Origin: Candidatus Poribacteria bacterium
GTDB lineage: Bacteria > Poribacteria > WGA-4E > WGA-3G
Assembly: GCA_022819945.1 (NCBI GenBank)
Contig: JAJEGI010000021.1
Location: 1 to 64,000, forward strand
Length of the DNA stretch: 64,000 bases
Direction: 5' to 3'
Positions 35,171 through 42,691 of the stretch are shown here, piece after piece. Position 1 is the stretch's first letter, and each line of letters begins with the position of its first letter. The translations under genes were made by a program, and so were the position numbers. The notes under the pieces were generated by a model, which did not search any database, was not told the origin of the DNA, and worked only from the letters and a program-made list of their open reading frames with translations.

Positions 35171-35542
35171 CTATTCATCATCAAAAATGATGATTTGTGC
35201 GAGTAAACTGCCTGCTTGATTATTATTTTGCGGATTTTCGTTCATAGCGAGAAAGATAACACCGTCAGCAGGTGCCGGGTTGTCGTAGCGCGAACCGACA
35301 GCGAAAACGGTATTCCCGATCTTCGCGATGAGTGCGCCGATATTAGTACCCGGGAGTAGATAGTCGCTGGAGCCTGGGGTCTTCGGGACACCATCAGCCC
35401 CGCACCATCCGGTCCGGTTTTGTAAATCTGGTGACCAAGCCCCTTCTCCATCAATAACGAGACGTTGTCCTTTTTTCACACGCACGTAGCTTTCCTGCCA
35501 AACAGGACTCGGGCGCGCCGTACGAATAACAGTTAATGCCAT
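35171..35542 (-). CDS. PA-IL/LecA-like lectin-domain protein
   Basis: ATG 35542 has GGAGG five bases upstream, so the 32-residue upstream extension of the frame is rejected. The 123-residue product follows the PA-IL (LecA) pattern: TARPSPVWQESYVRVKKGQ, VIDGEGAWSPD, PGTNIGALIAKIGNTVFAVG, DGVIFLAMNENP and NNNQAGSLLAQIIIF. PA-IL domains bind galactose-type sugars through calcium. No signal peptide is seen. It may bind extracellular glycan debris or be secreted by a non-classical route, but that is inference. Confidence 0.72.
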   Translation of the reverse strand: MALTVIRTARPSPVWQESYVRVKKGQRLVIDGEGAWSPDLQNRTGWCGADGVPKTPGSSDYLLPGTNIGALIAKIGNTVFAVGSRYDNPAPADGVIFLAMNENPQNNNQAGSLLAQIIIFDDE

Positions 35543-35560
35543 ATATGCCTCCATTTTAGT

Positions 35561-35710
35561 AGTTATAAGTTGTTGGTTATAAGTTATAAGTCTGGCTTGT
35601 GCTTTATCAACGGTTTCTTGTGGATACCGCGACCGCAATTTAGTAATGGCAGTTACAAGGATGCGTTGATAATATCCGAAGGTGACTTATAACTTATAAC
35701 TTATAGTTAT
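35561..35710. repeat. Two AGTTATAAGTTAT ladders bracketing a short spacer
   Basis: Positions 35561-35590 carry AGTTATAAGTTGTTGGTTAT and further AAGTTATAAG units; 35683-35710 carry ACTTATAACTTATAACTTAT on the same strand, so the two blocks are inverted relative to each other. The first lies in the leader of the lectin-like gene, the second at the 3' end of the cyclophilin gene. The repeat unit is a variant of the heptad ladder elsewhere. Confidence 0.6.
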
Positions 35711-36309
35711 TCCTTGCTTCGGATGGTAATGTTCGTAATTACGTCATCTACAACAATGCTGTCAACGACATCCATTCCACTGATGACGTTCCCGAAGATG
35801 GTGTATTCACTATCAAGGATTGTGCTGTCTCGGCAGATAAAGAATTCGGAGGCGTACGAAACGCTGGTGCCTTCTTCTTTTGCCATAGCGACAACGCCTC
35901 TCGACATCTCTTTCGCGCCATTCTCAATAGGGAGTGTATCTCCAGCGGCAAGTTTTGAACCTGCCTGGATGAGAAGTTCTTCTGCGCGATTAAATTTTTC
36001 ACCTTTGTAGTACATCACCTGCGCGTTTTTGATGAAATTCTTAGAAGTTTCAGGTGCTTCGGTTGCGAGAAATTCAAATTCAATGGTACCTTTTGCCGTT
36101 TCAATAACGGCTACTGCGGTTGCGGGGTCAATCTGTGGTTTTGCTGAGGTTAAAGTTGTACCTGTACCGGTGCGGCGTGCGCGTGGGGCAGGGGCTTGCT
36201 TCTCCTCTTGTGCGCAGCTCAGCACGAAAGTGGCAAACAGCGTTGCCAAGACTAAAAGTGCTGCGGATGCGAACTGTCGGTGCTGCTTATTCTGGTGTTG
36301 CCTTAACAT
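35707..36309 (-). CDS. Cyclophilin-type peptidyl-prolyl isomerase lipoprotein, divergent
   Basis: A signal sequence with lipobox (FATFVLSC) implies a lipidated periplasmic protein. The domain follows the cyclophilin pattern: VIETAKGTIEFEFLATEAPE, KNFIKNAQV, KFNRAEELLIQAGS (Arg retained), RGVVAMAKEE, SEFFICRDST and YTIFGNVISGMDVVD. Compared with canonical cyclophilins the GDGTG loop is lost and the QFFI glutamine is Glu (SEFFI), so activity may be reduced. It overlaps the end of the preceding cyclophilin gene by 23 bases, so the pair is one transcriptional unit. Periplasmic protein folding is the likely role. Confidence 0.85.
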   Translation of the reverse strand: MLRQHQNKQHRQFASAALLVLATLFATFVLSCAQEEKQAPAPRARRTGTGTTLTSAKPQIDPATAVAVIETAKGTIEFEFLATEAPETSKNFIKNAQVMYYKGEKFNRAEELLIQAGSKLAAGDTLPIENGAKEMSRGVVAMAKEEGTSVSYASEFFICRDSTILDSEYTIFGNVISGMDVVDSIVVDDVITNITIRSKE

Positions 36310-36889
36310 ATTTTGACTTCGCCTCCAATCGGATTTTTGTCATGACATCGCCTACCTGTAAGCGATCGACGACATCCATACCTTGAATGACACCCCCGAA
36401 GGTGGTGTAACTGCCGTCAAGGGTGGGTTGGGGTTTGAAGCAAATGTAGAATTGGCTCCCGGATGAGTTCGGTGCCGGTGTCCGCGCCATCGCCACTGTA
36501 CCTCTAAGGTGTGGACGCTGATTCGGATTCGTGTATTCGTCAGTAATTGTCCAACCAGGACCGCCTGTTCCATCGCCATTTGGACACCCGCCCTGAACAA
36601 CGAATTCGTCAACTCTGCGATGAAATGTTAAGCCGTCGTAAAACTTCTGGTTGATCAATTTGATGAAATTATCTACTGCCACTGGGGCAGCGTCGGGATA
36701 GAACTCAATTACGACTATACCTTTATCGGTTGTGACGACTGCGACTTGCTCTTCAGGCGTTAGGTTTTGACTAAAGGGCAGCGCGCAGCCGATAGTTAGG
36801 GTTAACAATAGAAGAAGAAACGTTGGACTTTTGTATAGCAGGTTTTGGTAACCTGTGAGTTGTGGAAAAAGATAACGAGTCGTTCTCAT
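36287..36889 (-). CDS. Cyclophilin-type peptidyl-prolyl isomerase lipoprotein, canonical
   Basis: Lipobox LTIGC follows a hydrophobic signal. Canonical cyclophilin features are kept: VVTTDKGIVVIEFYPDAAP, FHRRVDEFVVQGG (catalytic Arg), GDGTGGPGW, RGTVAMAR, SGSQFYICF and YTTFGGVIQGMDVVD. It accelerates cis/trans prolyl isomerisation in the envelope. ATG 36889 has AAGGA upstream (TTG 36892 is one codon earlier). It is the first gene of the overlapping cyclophilin pair. Confidence 0.92.
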   Translation of the reverse strand: MRTTRYLFPQLTGYQNLLYKSPTFLLLLLTLTIGCALPFSQNLTPEEQVAVVTTDKGIVVIEFYPDAAPVAVDNFIKLINQKFYDGLTFHRRVDEFVVQGGCPNGDGTGGPGWTITDEYTNPNQRPHLRGTVAMARTPAPNSSGSQFYICFKPQPTLDGSYTTFGGVIQGMDVVDRLQVGDVMTKIRLEAKSKYVKATPE

Positions 36890-36911
36890 CAATTTTCCTT
36901 TGCTGTGTCGG

Positions 36912-37664
36912 TTAGTCAGTTTTGAGGCGTGCCCAGACGGTTGCTAATTTGTCTTGTGCATCAACGTGCAGTGTGACAGGTGACTCCATATCCTTGAGCA
37001 GCTCCTCTTTGGTTAGGGCGTAGTTATACACTTTGATTTCATCGAGGGCACCCGTGAGGAACCGTTGGCTTGCGCCGCGTGCGCCGATGTAGAGCGACTC
37101 GTCGTTCGGGGTTAGTTTGCCCTTACACGGCATCTCTGCTTCGAGTTCGCCATCGATGTAGAGTAGAATGTCCTCACCGTCCCACGTTCCCGCGAGAAAA
37201 TGCCATTCACCGTCCTGAATACTGGGACCGATGTTGTCATCGTTACACGGTTCGGGTAGGTCAAAAAATTGAAGGATAGTGCCGCCGTTGTACAATGCTG
37301 CGAGATTATACAGACCGGAGACCCAAGCCGCTCCTTTTTCAACACCGCTCTGGATCGCCTCTCCACCTTTGACGAGTGCCCAGAATTCGATGGTGATGCC
37401 ATCAACAATATCGAGGCTCGGGCTGTCATCAATTTCGCCAGCGGTTTGTCCGTTGAACTCCATCGCCTGTCCGAAAACGCCTCCAATCAGTTTTGGATTG
37501 CCTTTATTAAAGGTTGCATCGTTACCGAATTCGGACAAGTCTTTCACGACTTTTCCTTCTAATTCGTCAAAAGAGAGGTGCAGGACCAGATCCTGGGCAC
37601 CACAAATCGTTGTAAAACTTATCAAAGCGAGGAAGAGTGCCCCAAAGATAATCTTCTGTTTCAA
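36912..37664 (-). CDS. Exported LamG/concanavalin-like protein with TVWxxLK tail
   Basis: TTG 37664 is preferred (GGAG seven to eight bases upstream) and gives the signal peptide LKQKIIFGALFLALISF...CGAQ. A LamG domain follows: VLHLSFDELEGKVVKDLS, GQAMEFNGQ, DGITIEFWALVKGG, GEWHFLAGTWDG, ILLYIDGELEAEM, LYIGARGA and GALDEIKVYNYALTKEEL. Jelly-roll LamG domains bind glycans or proteins. The last residues, KLATVWARLKTD, match the tails of the exported proteins at 5.6 and 9.6 kb. It lies 22 bases upstream of the canonical cyclophilin, suggesting coordinated expression. The longer 287-residue frame is not supported. Confidence 0.78.
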   Translation of the reverse strand: MKQKIIFGALFLALISFTTICGAQDLVLHLSFDELEGKVVKDLSEFGNDATFNKGNPKLIGGVFGQAMEFNGQTAGEIDDSPSLDIVDGITIEFWALVKGGEAIQSGVEKGAAWVSGLYNLAALYNGGTILQFFDLPEPCNDDNIGPSIQDGEWHFLAGTWDGEDILLYIDGELEAEMPCKGKLTPNDESLYIGARGASQRFLTGALDEIKVYNYALTKEELLKDMESPVTLHVDAQDKLATVWARLKTD

Positions 37665-38083
37665 AATCTTGCTCCGTAAAATAGATATTTGCGTGATCTC
37701 TAAGCAATTGTGTTTGTGAGGTTCTTGTGCAGAATATCGCGGTTTACCGGTTTGAAAACTGATAACAACCCACAACTATCCAAGGTTAAATCCATACGCT
37801 TTAAGGGTAAAAAGGACAAGAACCTGCTACAAGTTATAAATAATATAGCAGAAGTGGTGAAAAAAGTCAAAGGAAATGTTTTTGATGGGGTGTGTAAATA
37901 TTTTGTCAAAAGTTTGGATTGGAAGGGTAGAAGGCGGGAAGGATGGAAGGCTATACAGATTGTCAGCATCAAAATTTCAGGATTATCGTGTTGTTAGACA
38001 GGCGAAGTCCCCTCGCTCCTATTCACAGTGTCTCGTTTGGTTTAATGACGAGATTCGTCAACTGACAGAAAAGCAGTGTTCGG
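37665..38083. other. Intergenic region, no gene supported
   Basis: The region is AT-rich in its centre (AAAAAAGTCAAAGGAAATG) and purine-rich near 37915-37950 (GGAAGGGTAGAAGGCGGGAA). A plus-strand lysine-rich frame (37710-37997) has no ribosome binding site or family pattern. A single ACTGATAAC unit near 37760 resembles the heptad ladders. Confidence 0.4.
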
Positions 38084-38341
38084 TTATTTTTTCTGATGTT
38101 TATTTCTCCATTTTTCCAAGTGATAGATGTTCGCCTCGTACCTATCTAACTCGGCTTTTGCTTCTGCTACCCGCTTTTTTAGGAGCGAGGTATCAAAAGA
38201 ATTTCTCTCCCGCTGTAGATTCCTCTCCTCATGATATTTAAGTTGCCTTAGCCCGCGCTCGTAAATCCGTTTGAGGGTATCTCGGCTTTTCCGCATAAGT
38301 GTGAGTTTCTCTAGGATGTCTGGAATGTTCGTGTGTTTCAT
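38084..38341 (-). CDS. Small coiled-coil protein
   Basis: An 85-residue, highly charged protein (MKHTNIPDILEKLTLMRKSR, ...RNSFDTSLLKKRVAEAKAEL, YEANIYHLEKWRN), predicted almost wholly helical with coiled-coil heptads. GGAAG lies about six bases before the ATG. No family recognised. It is last in the minus-strand run from the sigma-like gene at 39.85 kb, separated from the preceding gene by 180 bases, so operon membership is uncertain. Confidence 0.55.
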   Translation of the reverse strand: MKHTNIPDILEKLTLMRKSRDTLKRIYERGLRQLKYHEERNLQRERNSFDTSLLKKRVAEAKAELDRYEANIYHLEKWRNKHQKK

Positions 38342-38521
38342 TATTGACTTCCGTTATAGCGATTCCGCGAGTCGTATCACTCACGCATCAGTTTACCAAG
38401 TTCTCGCGGTGAAATATTCGGCTGATCCATCTTTGTCGCTATTAACGAAAAAATAGGATTAAAATTGCTAAAGTGTAAAAAGATTCAAAGTAAAGTTTCT
38501 GTAAAACATTGCAACCTCCTT

Positions 38522-39133
38522 TTAGTCAGCGAAAATTCCATTGAATTCTCGAATTTGTTTTAAGGCTTCATTCTTAGTAATCCGACCTGCTTCTTGGTCA
38601 GCCCAGATGCGAGCTGTCACCTCGGGACGATGCTTTTGCTTGATATTTGATATCGCGACAATCCGAATTCCTGCCTCAAAGTTGCGATAATGTTCAGGGT
38701 TCTCTGTGGCTTTCAGGCGTTCATATTCCGCCTGTTCTTCTTCGGTGAGCGGACGGTAATTCAGATCAATTTTTTTGCTGTGACCGCCATCAAACACCAG
38801 CTCGGGATCCCACCCGTCGGGTCTTTCCGTTGCGTCGGGATCGTGGATATAAGCAGGTGTCTCGGGTTGACTGACTTGTGTTTTTGGTGTTTCGGCGTGC
38901 GGTTCGACGTGCCATGTACCATCCGCATGGAAGTGTCCACCTTGTGAGGTATCCCCAACGGGAACTTCGGTTTCCACTGGGGGCTTCTCCGCAGTCGGCT
39001 GCTCTATGGGATCAACAGGTTTGTAAATCTTGATCGGGGCCTTGGGTGATTGGGTCTGTATCATATAAACACAAACGACTGCTATCGCCACTACAAATAC
39101 TGATAGCGGGAGCCAGTTTTTTCGTAAAAACAT
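38522..39133 (-). CDS. Membrane-anchored protein with GHFHADGTWH motif
   Basis: ATG 39133 (AGGAGG six bases upstream) gives MFLRKNWLPLSVFVVAIAVV, a single N-terminal membrane helix. A proline/threonine-rich linker follows (KAPIKIYKPVDPIEQPTAEK), then GGHFHADGTWHVEPH, a histidine-rich motif suited to metal binding. The C-terminus is helical (RPLTEEEQAEYERLKATE, ADQEAGRITKNEALKQI). It is likely anchored in the inner membrane with the His motif outside. No known family assigned. It follows the Cys-rich membrane peptide by 64 bases and is probably in the same operon. Confidence 0.72.
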   Translation of the reverse strand: MFLRKNWLPLSVFVVAIAVVCVYMIQTQSPKAPIKIYKPVDPIEQPTAEKPPVETEVPVGDTSQGGHFHADGTWHVEPHAETPKTQVSQPETPAYIHDPDATERPDGWDPELVFDGGHSKKIDLNYRPLTEEEQAEYERLKATENPEHYRNFEAGIRIVAISNIKQKHRPEVTARIWADQEAGRITKNEALKQIREFNGIFAD

Positions 39134-39197
39134 TGTCATCCTCCTATAGGTTTTAACATCCGTTGTGGGATGTCCTCTGTGGATTTCCCACTCGCGT

Positions 39198-39380
39198 TTA
39201 TCTCATGTCCTCAAATGGACAGACGCTCGGTTGGCACGGAATGGGAGTTTCTGGTTGACATACTTTGGGACTACAATGACAAGATTCCTGTGGCGCGTCT
39301 CTGGCGTGCAACACCACAGTGATCATCGCCACCAAGAGTAGTATTGCGAGCGGTATCGCTTGCATCAGTCGTTTTGGCAC
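39198..39380 (-). CDS. Small membrane peptide with Cys-rich tail
   Basis: GTG 39380 has AAGGA ten bases upstream and encodes about 60 residues: MPKRLMQAIPLAILLLVAMI (one membrane helix), then an outside tail with five cysteines (ESCHCSPKVC..., ending SVCPFEDMR). It overlaps the 3' part of the sigma-like gene in another frame, a layout typical of translationally coupled sigma and membrane regulator pairs. The cysteines and the GHFHADG protein next in line suggest metal or redox sensing. It could also be the second half of a gene split by a frameshift. Confidence 0.5.
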   Translation of the reverse strand: MPKRLMQAIPLAILLLVAMITVVLHARDAPQESCHCSPKVCQPETPIPCQPSVCPFEDMR

Positions 39381-39852
39381 AGTTTTGTAATCCTTTCTTG
39401 TAATGTAAACAACAATAAGCGTACCAAATTGTAGGTTCACTTATCTTCCAGATTTCAATGACGTGTTCCTCCTGACAACGGTCACGTATGTAACTTTGCA
39501 CCTGCTCTTCAGTAGTCGATAGAACCGCATCTGCGGTAGCGGCATTCCGGATGATGCTCTGTTTCTTGGCATCTATAAGGAATGCTTTACACTTACTACG
39601 CGCGACCTGCTTCATCCACTGTTCTACGGACCCTATATCATCTGATCGACGGCGGATGCGCCGTACAATTGCAAAAACGGTTTCTTGATAGATATCCTTT
39701 TCCGCCTCCACGTTGTGGATCTCATAATAGATGATAGTCTTCGGGAGCCGCTCATATCTCTTTATCAGAGTTTCCAGTGCGTTATCATCTCCATTGTGAA
39801 TACGCGTCAGCAATATTTCATCTGAAAGGTTCGTGAAGTTTTCTGTCACCAT
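39271..39852 (-). CDS. Sigma-70 region 2-like protein lacking region 4
   Basis: Residues 1-100 follow an ECF sigma region 2: LSDEILLTRIHNGDDNALET, AEKDIYQETVFAIVRRIRRR and WMKQVARSKCKAFLIDAKKQ. After about residue 133 (VIEIWK) the usual linker and helix-turn-helix of region 4 are absent. The remaining 60 residues (ISEPTIWYAYCC... to the end) look like out-of-frame translation of the next gene. Either region 4 was deleted, or this is a short factor acting through region 2 only. It starts the 39.9-38.0 kb operon with membrane-anchored partners. Confidence 0.6.
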   Translation of the reverse strand: MVTENFTNLSDEILLTRIHNGDDNALETLIKRYERLPKTIIYYEIHNVEAEKDIYQETVFAIVRRIRRRSDDIGSVEQWMKQVARSKCKAFLIDAKKQSIIRNAATADAVLSTTEEQVQSYIRDRCQEEHVIEIWKISEPTIWYAYCCLHYKKGLQNCAKTTDASDTARNTTLGGDDHCGVARQRRATGILSL

Positions 39853-40393
39853 TCATAAAGCAAGACCTCGAGAAAAACAGAAAAGGTCACGGTGATGCCA
39901 AAAATTTACTTTTTTTACAAAAATTGTGGAAATTCCTTATGATACTTGACAAAAAATGTCGTAAATGGTCGGGGTTAGAAACCCCTCCTACAAGTATTAC
40001 AGTGGACTTGCATGGGTGGGTCTGTTCTTATAGGAAAGGATATGTATCAATGGCATTCAATGGGTGTTCAATGGAGGGTTAAGTCTAAACCGTTCGCCAA
40101 TGATCGTAAAAAAAGACCGAATTTTTGAGGGGAATCGTGCATACTCAGAAAAAATTGAAGTCAAAAGACTCTGGCTGCGATGCTGGTGTGTGAATATCTT
40201 GTGGAAGGTGGTTTCCTCACGATCAAAAATTACTGACATCATAGAGTGTTTTTGCTTGGGGTGTTTTGCTTGGGTATTTCTGCGGATTTCTTCAAAGTTC
40301 CCCTCGCTTTATTCAACAAATCCTGTCCATCAGTATTGGCATTTATTATCGTAAGGGCAAAACTTTACACACCCATATTTTTTATATTTTCAG
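39853..40393. other. Divergent intergenic region, about 540 bases
   Basis: It lies between the divergent sigma-like gene and the SUMF1-sialidase gene. A short palindrome GGGGTT-AGA-AACCCC (39971-39985) is followed by TCCTAC, and GTGGACTTGCATGGG (about 40002) resembles the GGACTT-type tags. Only small shadow frames are present; no gene is supported. The region is AT-rich before both start sites. Confidence 0.45.
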
Positions 40394-40422
40394 GTGACAA
40401 ATTCAGCAAGAATGGGTATAAT
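40394..40422 (+). promoter_or_regulatory. Putative sigma-70 promoter of the SUMF1-sialidase gene
   Basis: GTGACA (40394-40399), a 17-base spacer, TATAAT (40417-40422). The -10 is perfect and the spacing ideal; the ATG at 40489 is 67 bases downstream of the -10 box, with AAAGGA five bases before it. Confidence 0.6.
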
Positions 40423-40488
40423 GAGGGCGGCAGATGTGAAGATGAGAGGATAGTCTATAAGACAATGTCCGAGTAGGAAAGGAAAGTT

Positions 40489-42513
40489 ATGCAGGAAATG
40501 GCGATTAAAGGACAGACACATACGAATTCGCTCGGTATGCAATTTGTTAGAATTGAACCGGGGACTTTTATGATGGGGTCAGAGAACGCGTCGCTATCAG
40601 ATGAATTGACGGAAGGCAAGGCGCATCTCCGCGATGGTGATTGGGATGAACAACCCGTGCATGAGGTAAGGCTTAGCACACCGTTTTATATCGGTATTTT
40701 TCAGGTTACCAACGCCCAGTATGCAGCGTTTGACCCGACACATCGTGAGTTGCCGAGCCTTCAGAACGTCGGTTTTTCAAAAGATGATGATGAAGCAGTC
40801 GTGTTTGTCGATTGGCACGATGCGACGCGCTTTTGCGAATGGCTCTCCGAAAAAGAGGGTTTGCCATACCGACTGCCGACCGAAGCGGAATGGGAATACG
40901 TGTGTCGGGCCGGGACAACGACGCATTTTCATACGGGTGATACACTGCCACCAGAATTTCATAAGAATGTTGGCGAAAGTTGGTATCCTGATGCAGGAAG
41001 AGGTCGTGGGACGGAAGAAATTGTCCCTTTACATGTCGGGCAAACACCGCCTAACGCGTGGGGTGTCTACGATATGCACGGGAACGTTGAAGAGTGGTGT
41101 CAGGATTGGTACGGCCCCTACGAACCGCATCCACAAGAGGATCCCGTCGGTAGAGAAGCGGGGTTGTATCGGGTTACGCGGGGTGGTAGCCATTCGACAT
41201 TGCTGTGTTATCTGCGTTCTGCGAATCGGATGGGGGCGGTACCGGAAGATAAACACTGGTACATCGGGTTTCGGGTCGTTTGTGGTGAGATGCCGCAGAC
41301 ATTGCCTACACCTGTGCCGAAGGTGGCGTTGTGGGGACGGGATGTCAAACAAGCACCTGAAAGTTCGCCTGCGCCTGAGGCACCCTATTTCGCTGAACCG
41401 TTGACGTTCGTTAAGATTCCAGCGGGTTCAAACGGACCGCTTTTTTCGGCACATAACCACGTGCCAGCGATTACCGAATGCCCGAATGGCGATATGTTCG
41501 CGGCGTGGTATTCGTGTGTTACGGAACGCGGGCGTGAGTTGACGGTTGCCGCGAGCCGGTTGCGGTTTGGTGAGATGGAATGGGAACCTGCGGAACCTTT
41601 CTGGGGACCGCCGGATCGGAACAATCACGCAACGTCTCTCTGGCGGAATGAGAACGGACGGATTTATCATTTCAATGGACTTTCGGCTGCGGCGACATGG
41701 GGTCCTTTGGCGTTGGTGATGCGTTATTCTGATGATAACGGCGCGACGTGGTCGAAACCGCGGTTTATTTCACCTGAGCATCGTCTCCGACACATGCCGA
41801 TCGCTTCCGTTTTTCGTAGACAGGACGGTTCTATACTTCTCGCTTGCGATGCGGTGAGCGGTGGCAACGGCGGCACAGCGATATGGCTCAGCGATGATGA
41901 TGGCGAGACGTGGTATGATCCGGGTGCAGGGCAGCCTATCCCCGAATTTGCTGCTGGCAGACAGGGGGGTTGGATCGCTGGTATCCACGCTGCTGTGGTT
42001 GAACTCACGGATGGCAGGTTGATGGCGTATGGTCGTGGTGATACGATTGATGGGCAGATGCCGAAGAGTGTCTCTGAAGATGGTGGCAAGACGTGGCATT
42101 ACAGCGCAAGTCGATTTCCAGTGGTTGCGGGTGGACAGCGGTGCGTGCTGCTACGGCTCCAAGAGGGCCCAATTTTCCTCGCCTCCTTCACAGGTGATCG
42201 GAGGGAGCTGACCCCGATGCCGATTGTTGATGCTTCTGGGAATGAGCGTCTTGTTACAGGACTCTTTGGCGCATTGTCTTATGATGACGGCGAAACGTGG
42301 GAGTATACGCGTCTGATTACAGATGATGGCGAGGACCGGGAGATCGAAACGATGGACGGACGACTCTTTACCATGGGATTGAACAGTGCTGAGCCGGGTG
42401 GATACCTCGCTGTCTGCCAAGGGCAGAATGGGATGATCCATTTGATTAGCAGCCGTCTACACTATCGATTTAATCTTGCTTGGTTGAGAGAAATTCCGCC
42501 ATCAAAAGTTTAG
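40489..42513 (+). CDS. SUMF1 domain fused to a sialidase-like (BNR) beta-propeller
   Basis: Residues 1-270 are a SUMF1/FGE-type domain: FVRIEPGTFMMGSENAS, YIGIFQVTNAQYAAF, VVFVDWHDATRFCEWLS, YRLPTEAEWEYVCRAG, MHGNVEEWCQDWYG, VTRGGSHS and IGFRVVCGE. From about residue 300 a sialidase-like propeller follows with at least four Asp-boxes: SDDNGATW, SDDDGETW, SEDGGKTW and SYDDGETW. No signal peptide, so both domains should be cytoplasmic unless secreted otherwise. The FGE catalytic cysteine pair is not evident. The fusion could use the SUMF1 part as a carbohydrate or protein binding module for a glycan-cleaving enzyme. A palindrome follows the stop. Confidence 0.85.
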   Translation: MQEMAIKGQTHTNSLGMQFVRIEPGTFMMGSENASLSDELTEGKAHLRDGDWDEQPVHEVRLSTPFYIGIFQVTNAQYAAFDPTHRELPSLQNVGFSKDDDEAVVFVDWHDATRFCEWLSEKEGLPYRLPTEAEWEYVCRAGTTTHFHTGDTLPPEFHKNVGESWYPDAGRGRGTEEIVPLHVGQTPPNAWGVYDMHGNVEEWCQDWYGPYEPHPQEDPVGREAGLYRVTRGGSHSTLLCYLRSANRMGAVPEDKHWYIGFRVVCGEMPQTLPTPVPKVALWGRDVKQAPESSPAPEAPYFAEPLTFVKIPAGSNGPLFSAHNHVPAITECPNGDMFAAWYSCVTERGRELTVAASRLRFGEMEWEPAEPFWGPPDRNNHATSLWRNENGRIYHFNGLSAAATWGPLALVMRYSDDNGATWSKPRFISPEHRLRHMPIASVFRRQDGSILLACDAVSGGNGGTAIWLSDDDGETWYDPGAGQPIPEFAAGRQGGWIAGIHAAVVELTDGRLMAYGRGDTIDGQMPKSVSEDGGKTWHYSASRFPVVAGGQRCVLLRLQEGPIFLASFTGDRRELTPMPIVDASGNERLVTGLFGALSYDDGETWEYTRLITDDGEDREIETMDGRLFTMGLNSAEPGGYLAVCQGQNGMIHLISSRLHYRFNLAWLREIPPSKV

Positions 42514-42519
42514 AAAAAT

Positions 42520-42540
42520 GGCGAGGATACAATCCTCGCC
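42520..42540 (+). repeat. Palindrome GGCGAGGAT-ACA-ATCCTCGCC after the SUMF1-sialidase stop
   Basis: A perfect 9-base stem with a 3-base loop starts six bases after the stop codon. Its position suggests a transcript-end hairpin, but no T-run follows, and the GGCGAGG stem is shared with the mobile-type palindromes at 4870 and 20536. Confidence 0.6.
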
Positions 42541-42602
42541 AGCGGTGGTAGGGTGTTTGTTCCCTGATGAACTGTAAACTTATTTTCGGATTTTACTATA
42601 AA

Positions 42603-42661
42603 CCCCCTAAATTCCCCTTATCAGGGGGACTTTAAGAGAGAGTGCGGAAGTCATAAATTAT
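42603..42661 (+). repeat. Direct repeat with CCCCTTATCAGGGG hairpin, left copy
   Basis: The element runs from CCCCCTAAATT through CCCC-TTATCA-GGGG (42614-42627), ACTTTAA and a CGGAAGTCATAAATTA end. The same arrangement recurs at 43598-43657, so the PhyH gene sits between two copies in the same orientation. The CGnAAGT end resembles the GTAAGTCCTA tag of other palindromes. Confidence 0.7.
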
Positions 42662-42691
42662 CCTAAATGAACCGCAAGGAACTTTTAAAAA

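Noticed and set aside
37710..37997. Plus-strand lysine-rich frame between the LamG gene and the coiled-coil gene
   Set aside because: No ribosome site, low-complexity composition, and no family pattern; treated as noise.
40064..40354. Plus-strand frame in the divergent gap before the SUMF1-sialidase gene
   Set aside because: No ribosome site and it overlaps the promoter region; reads like noise.
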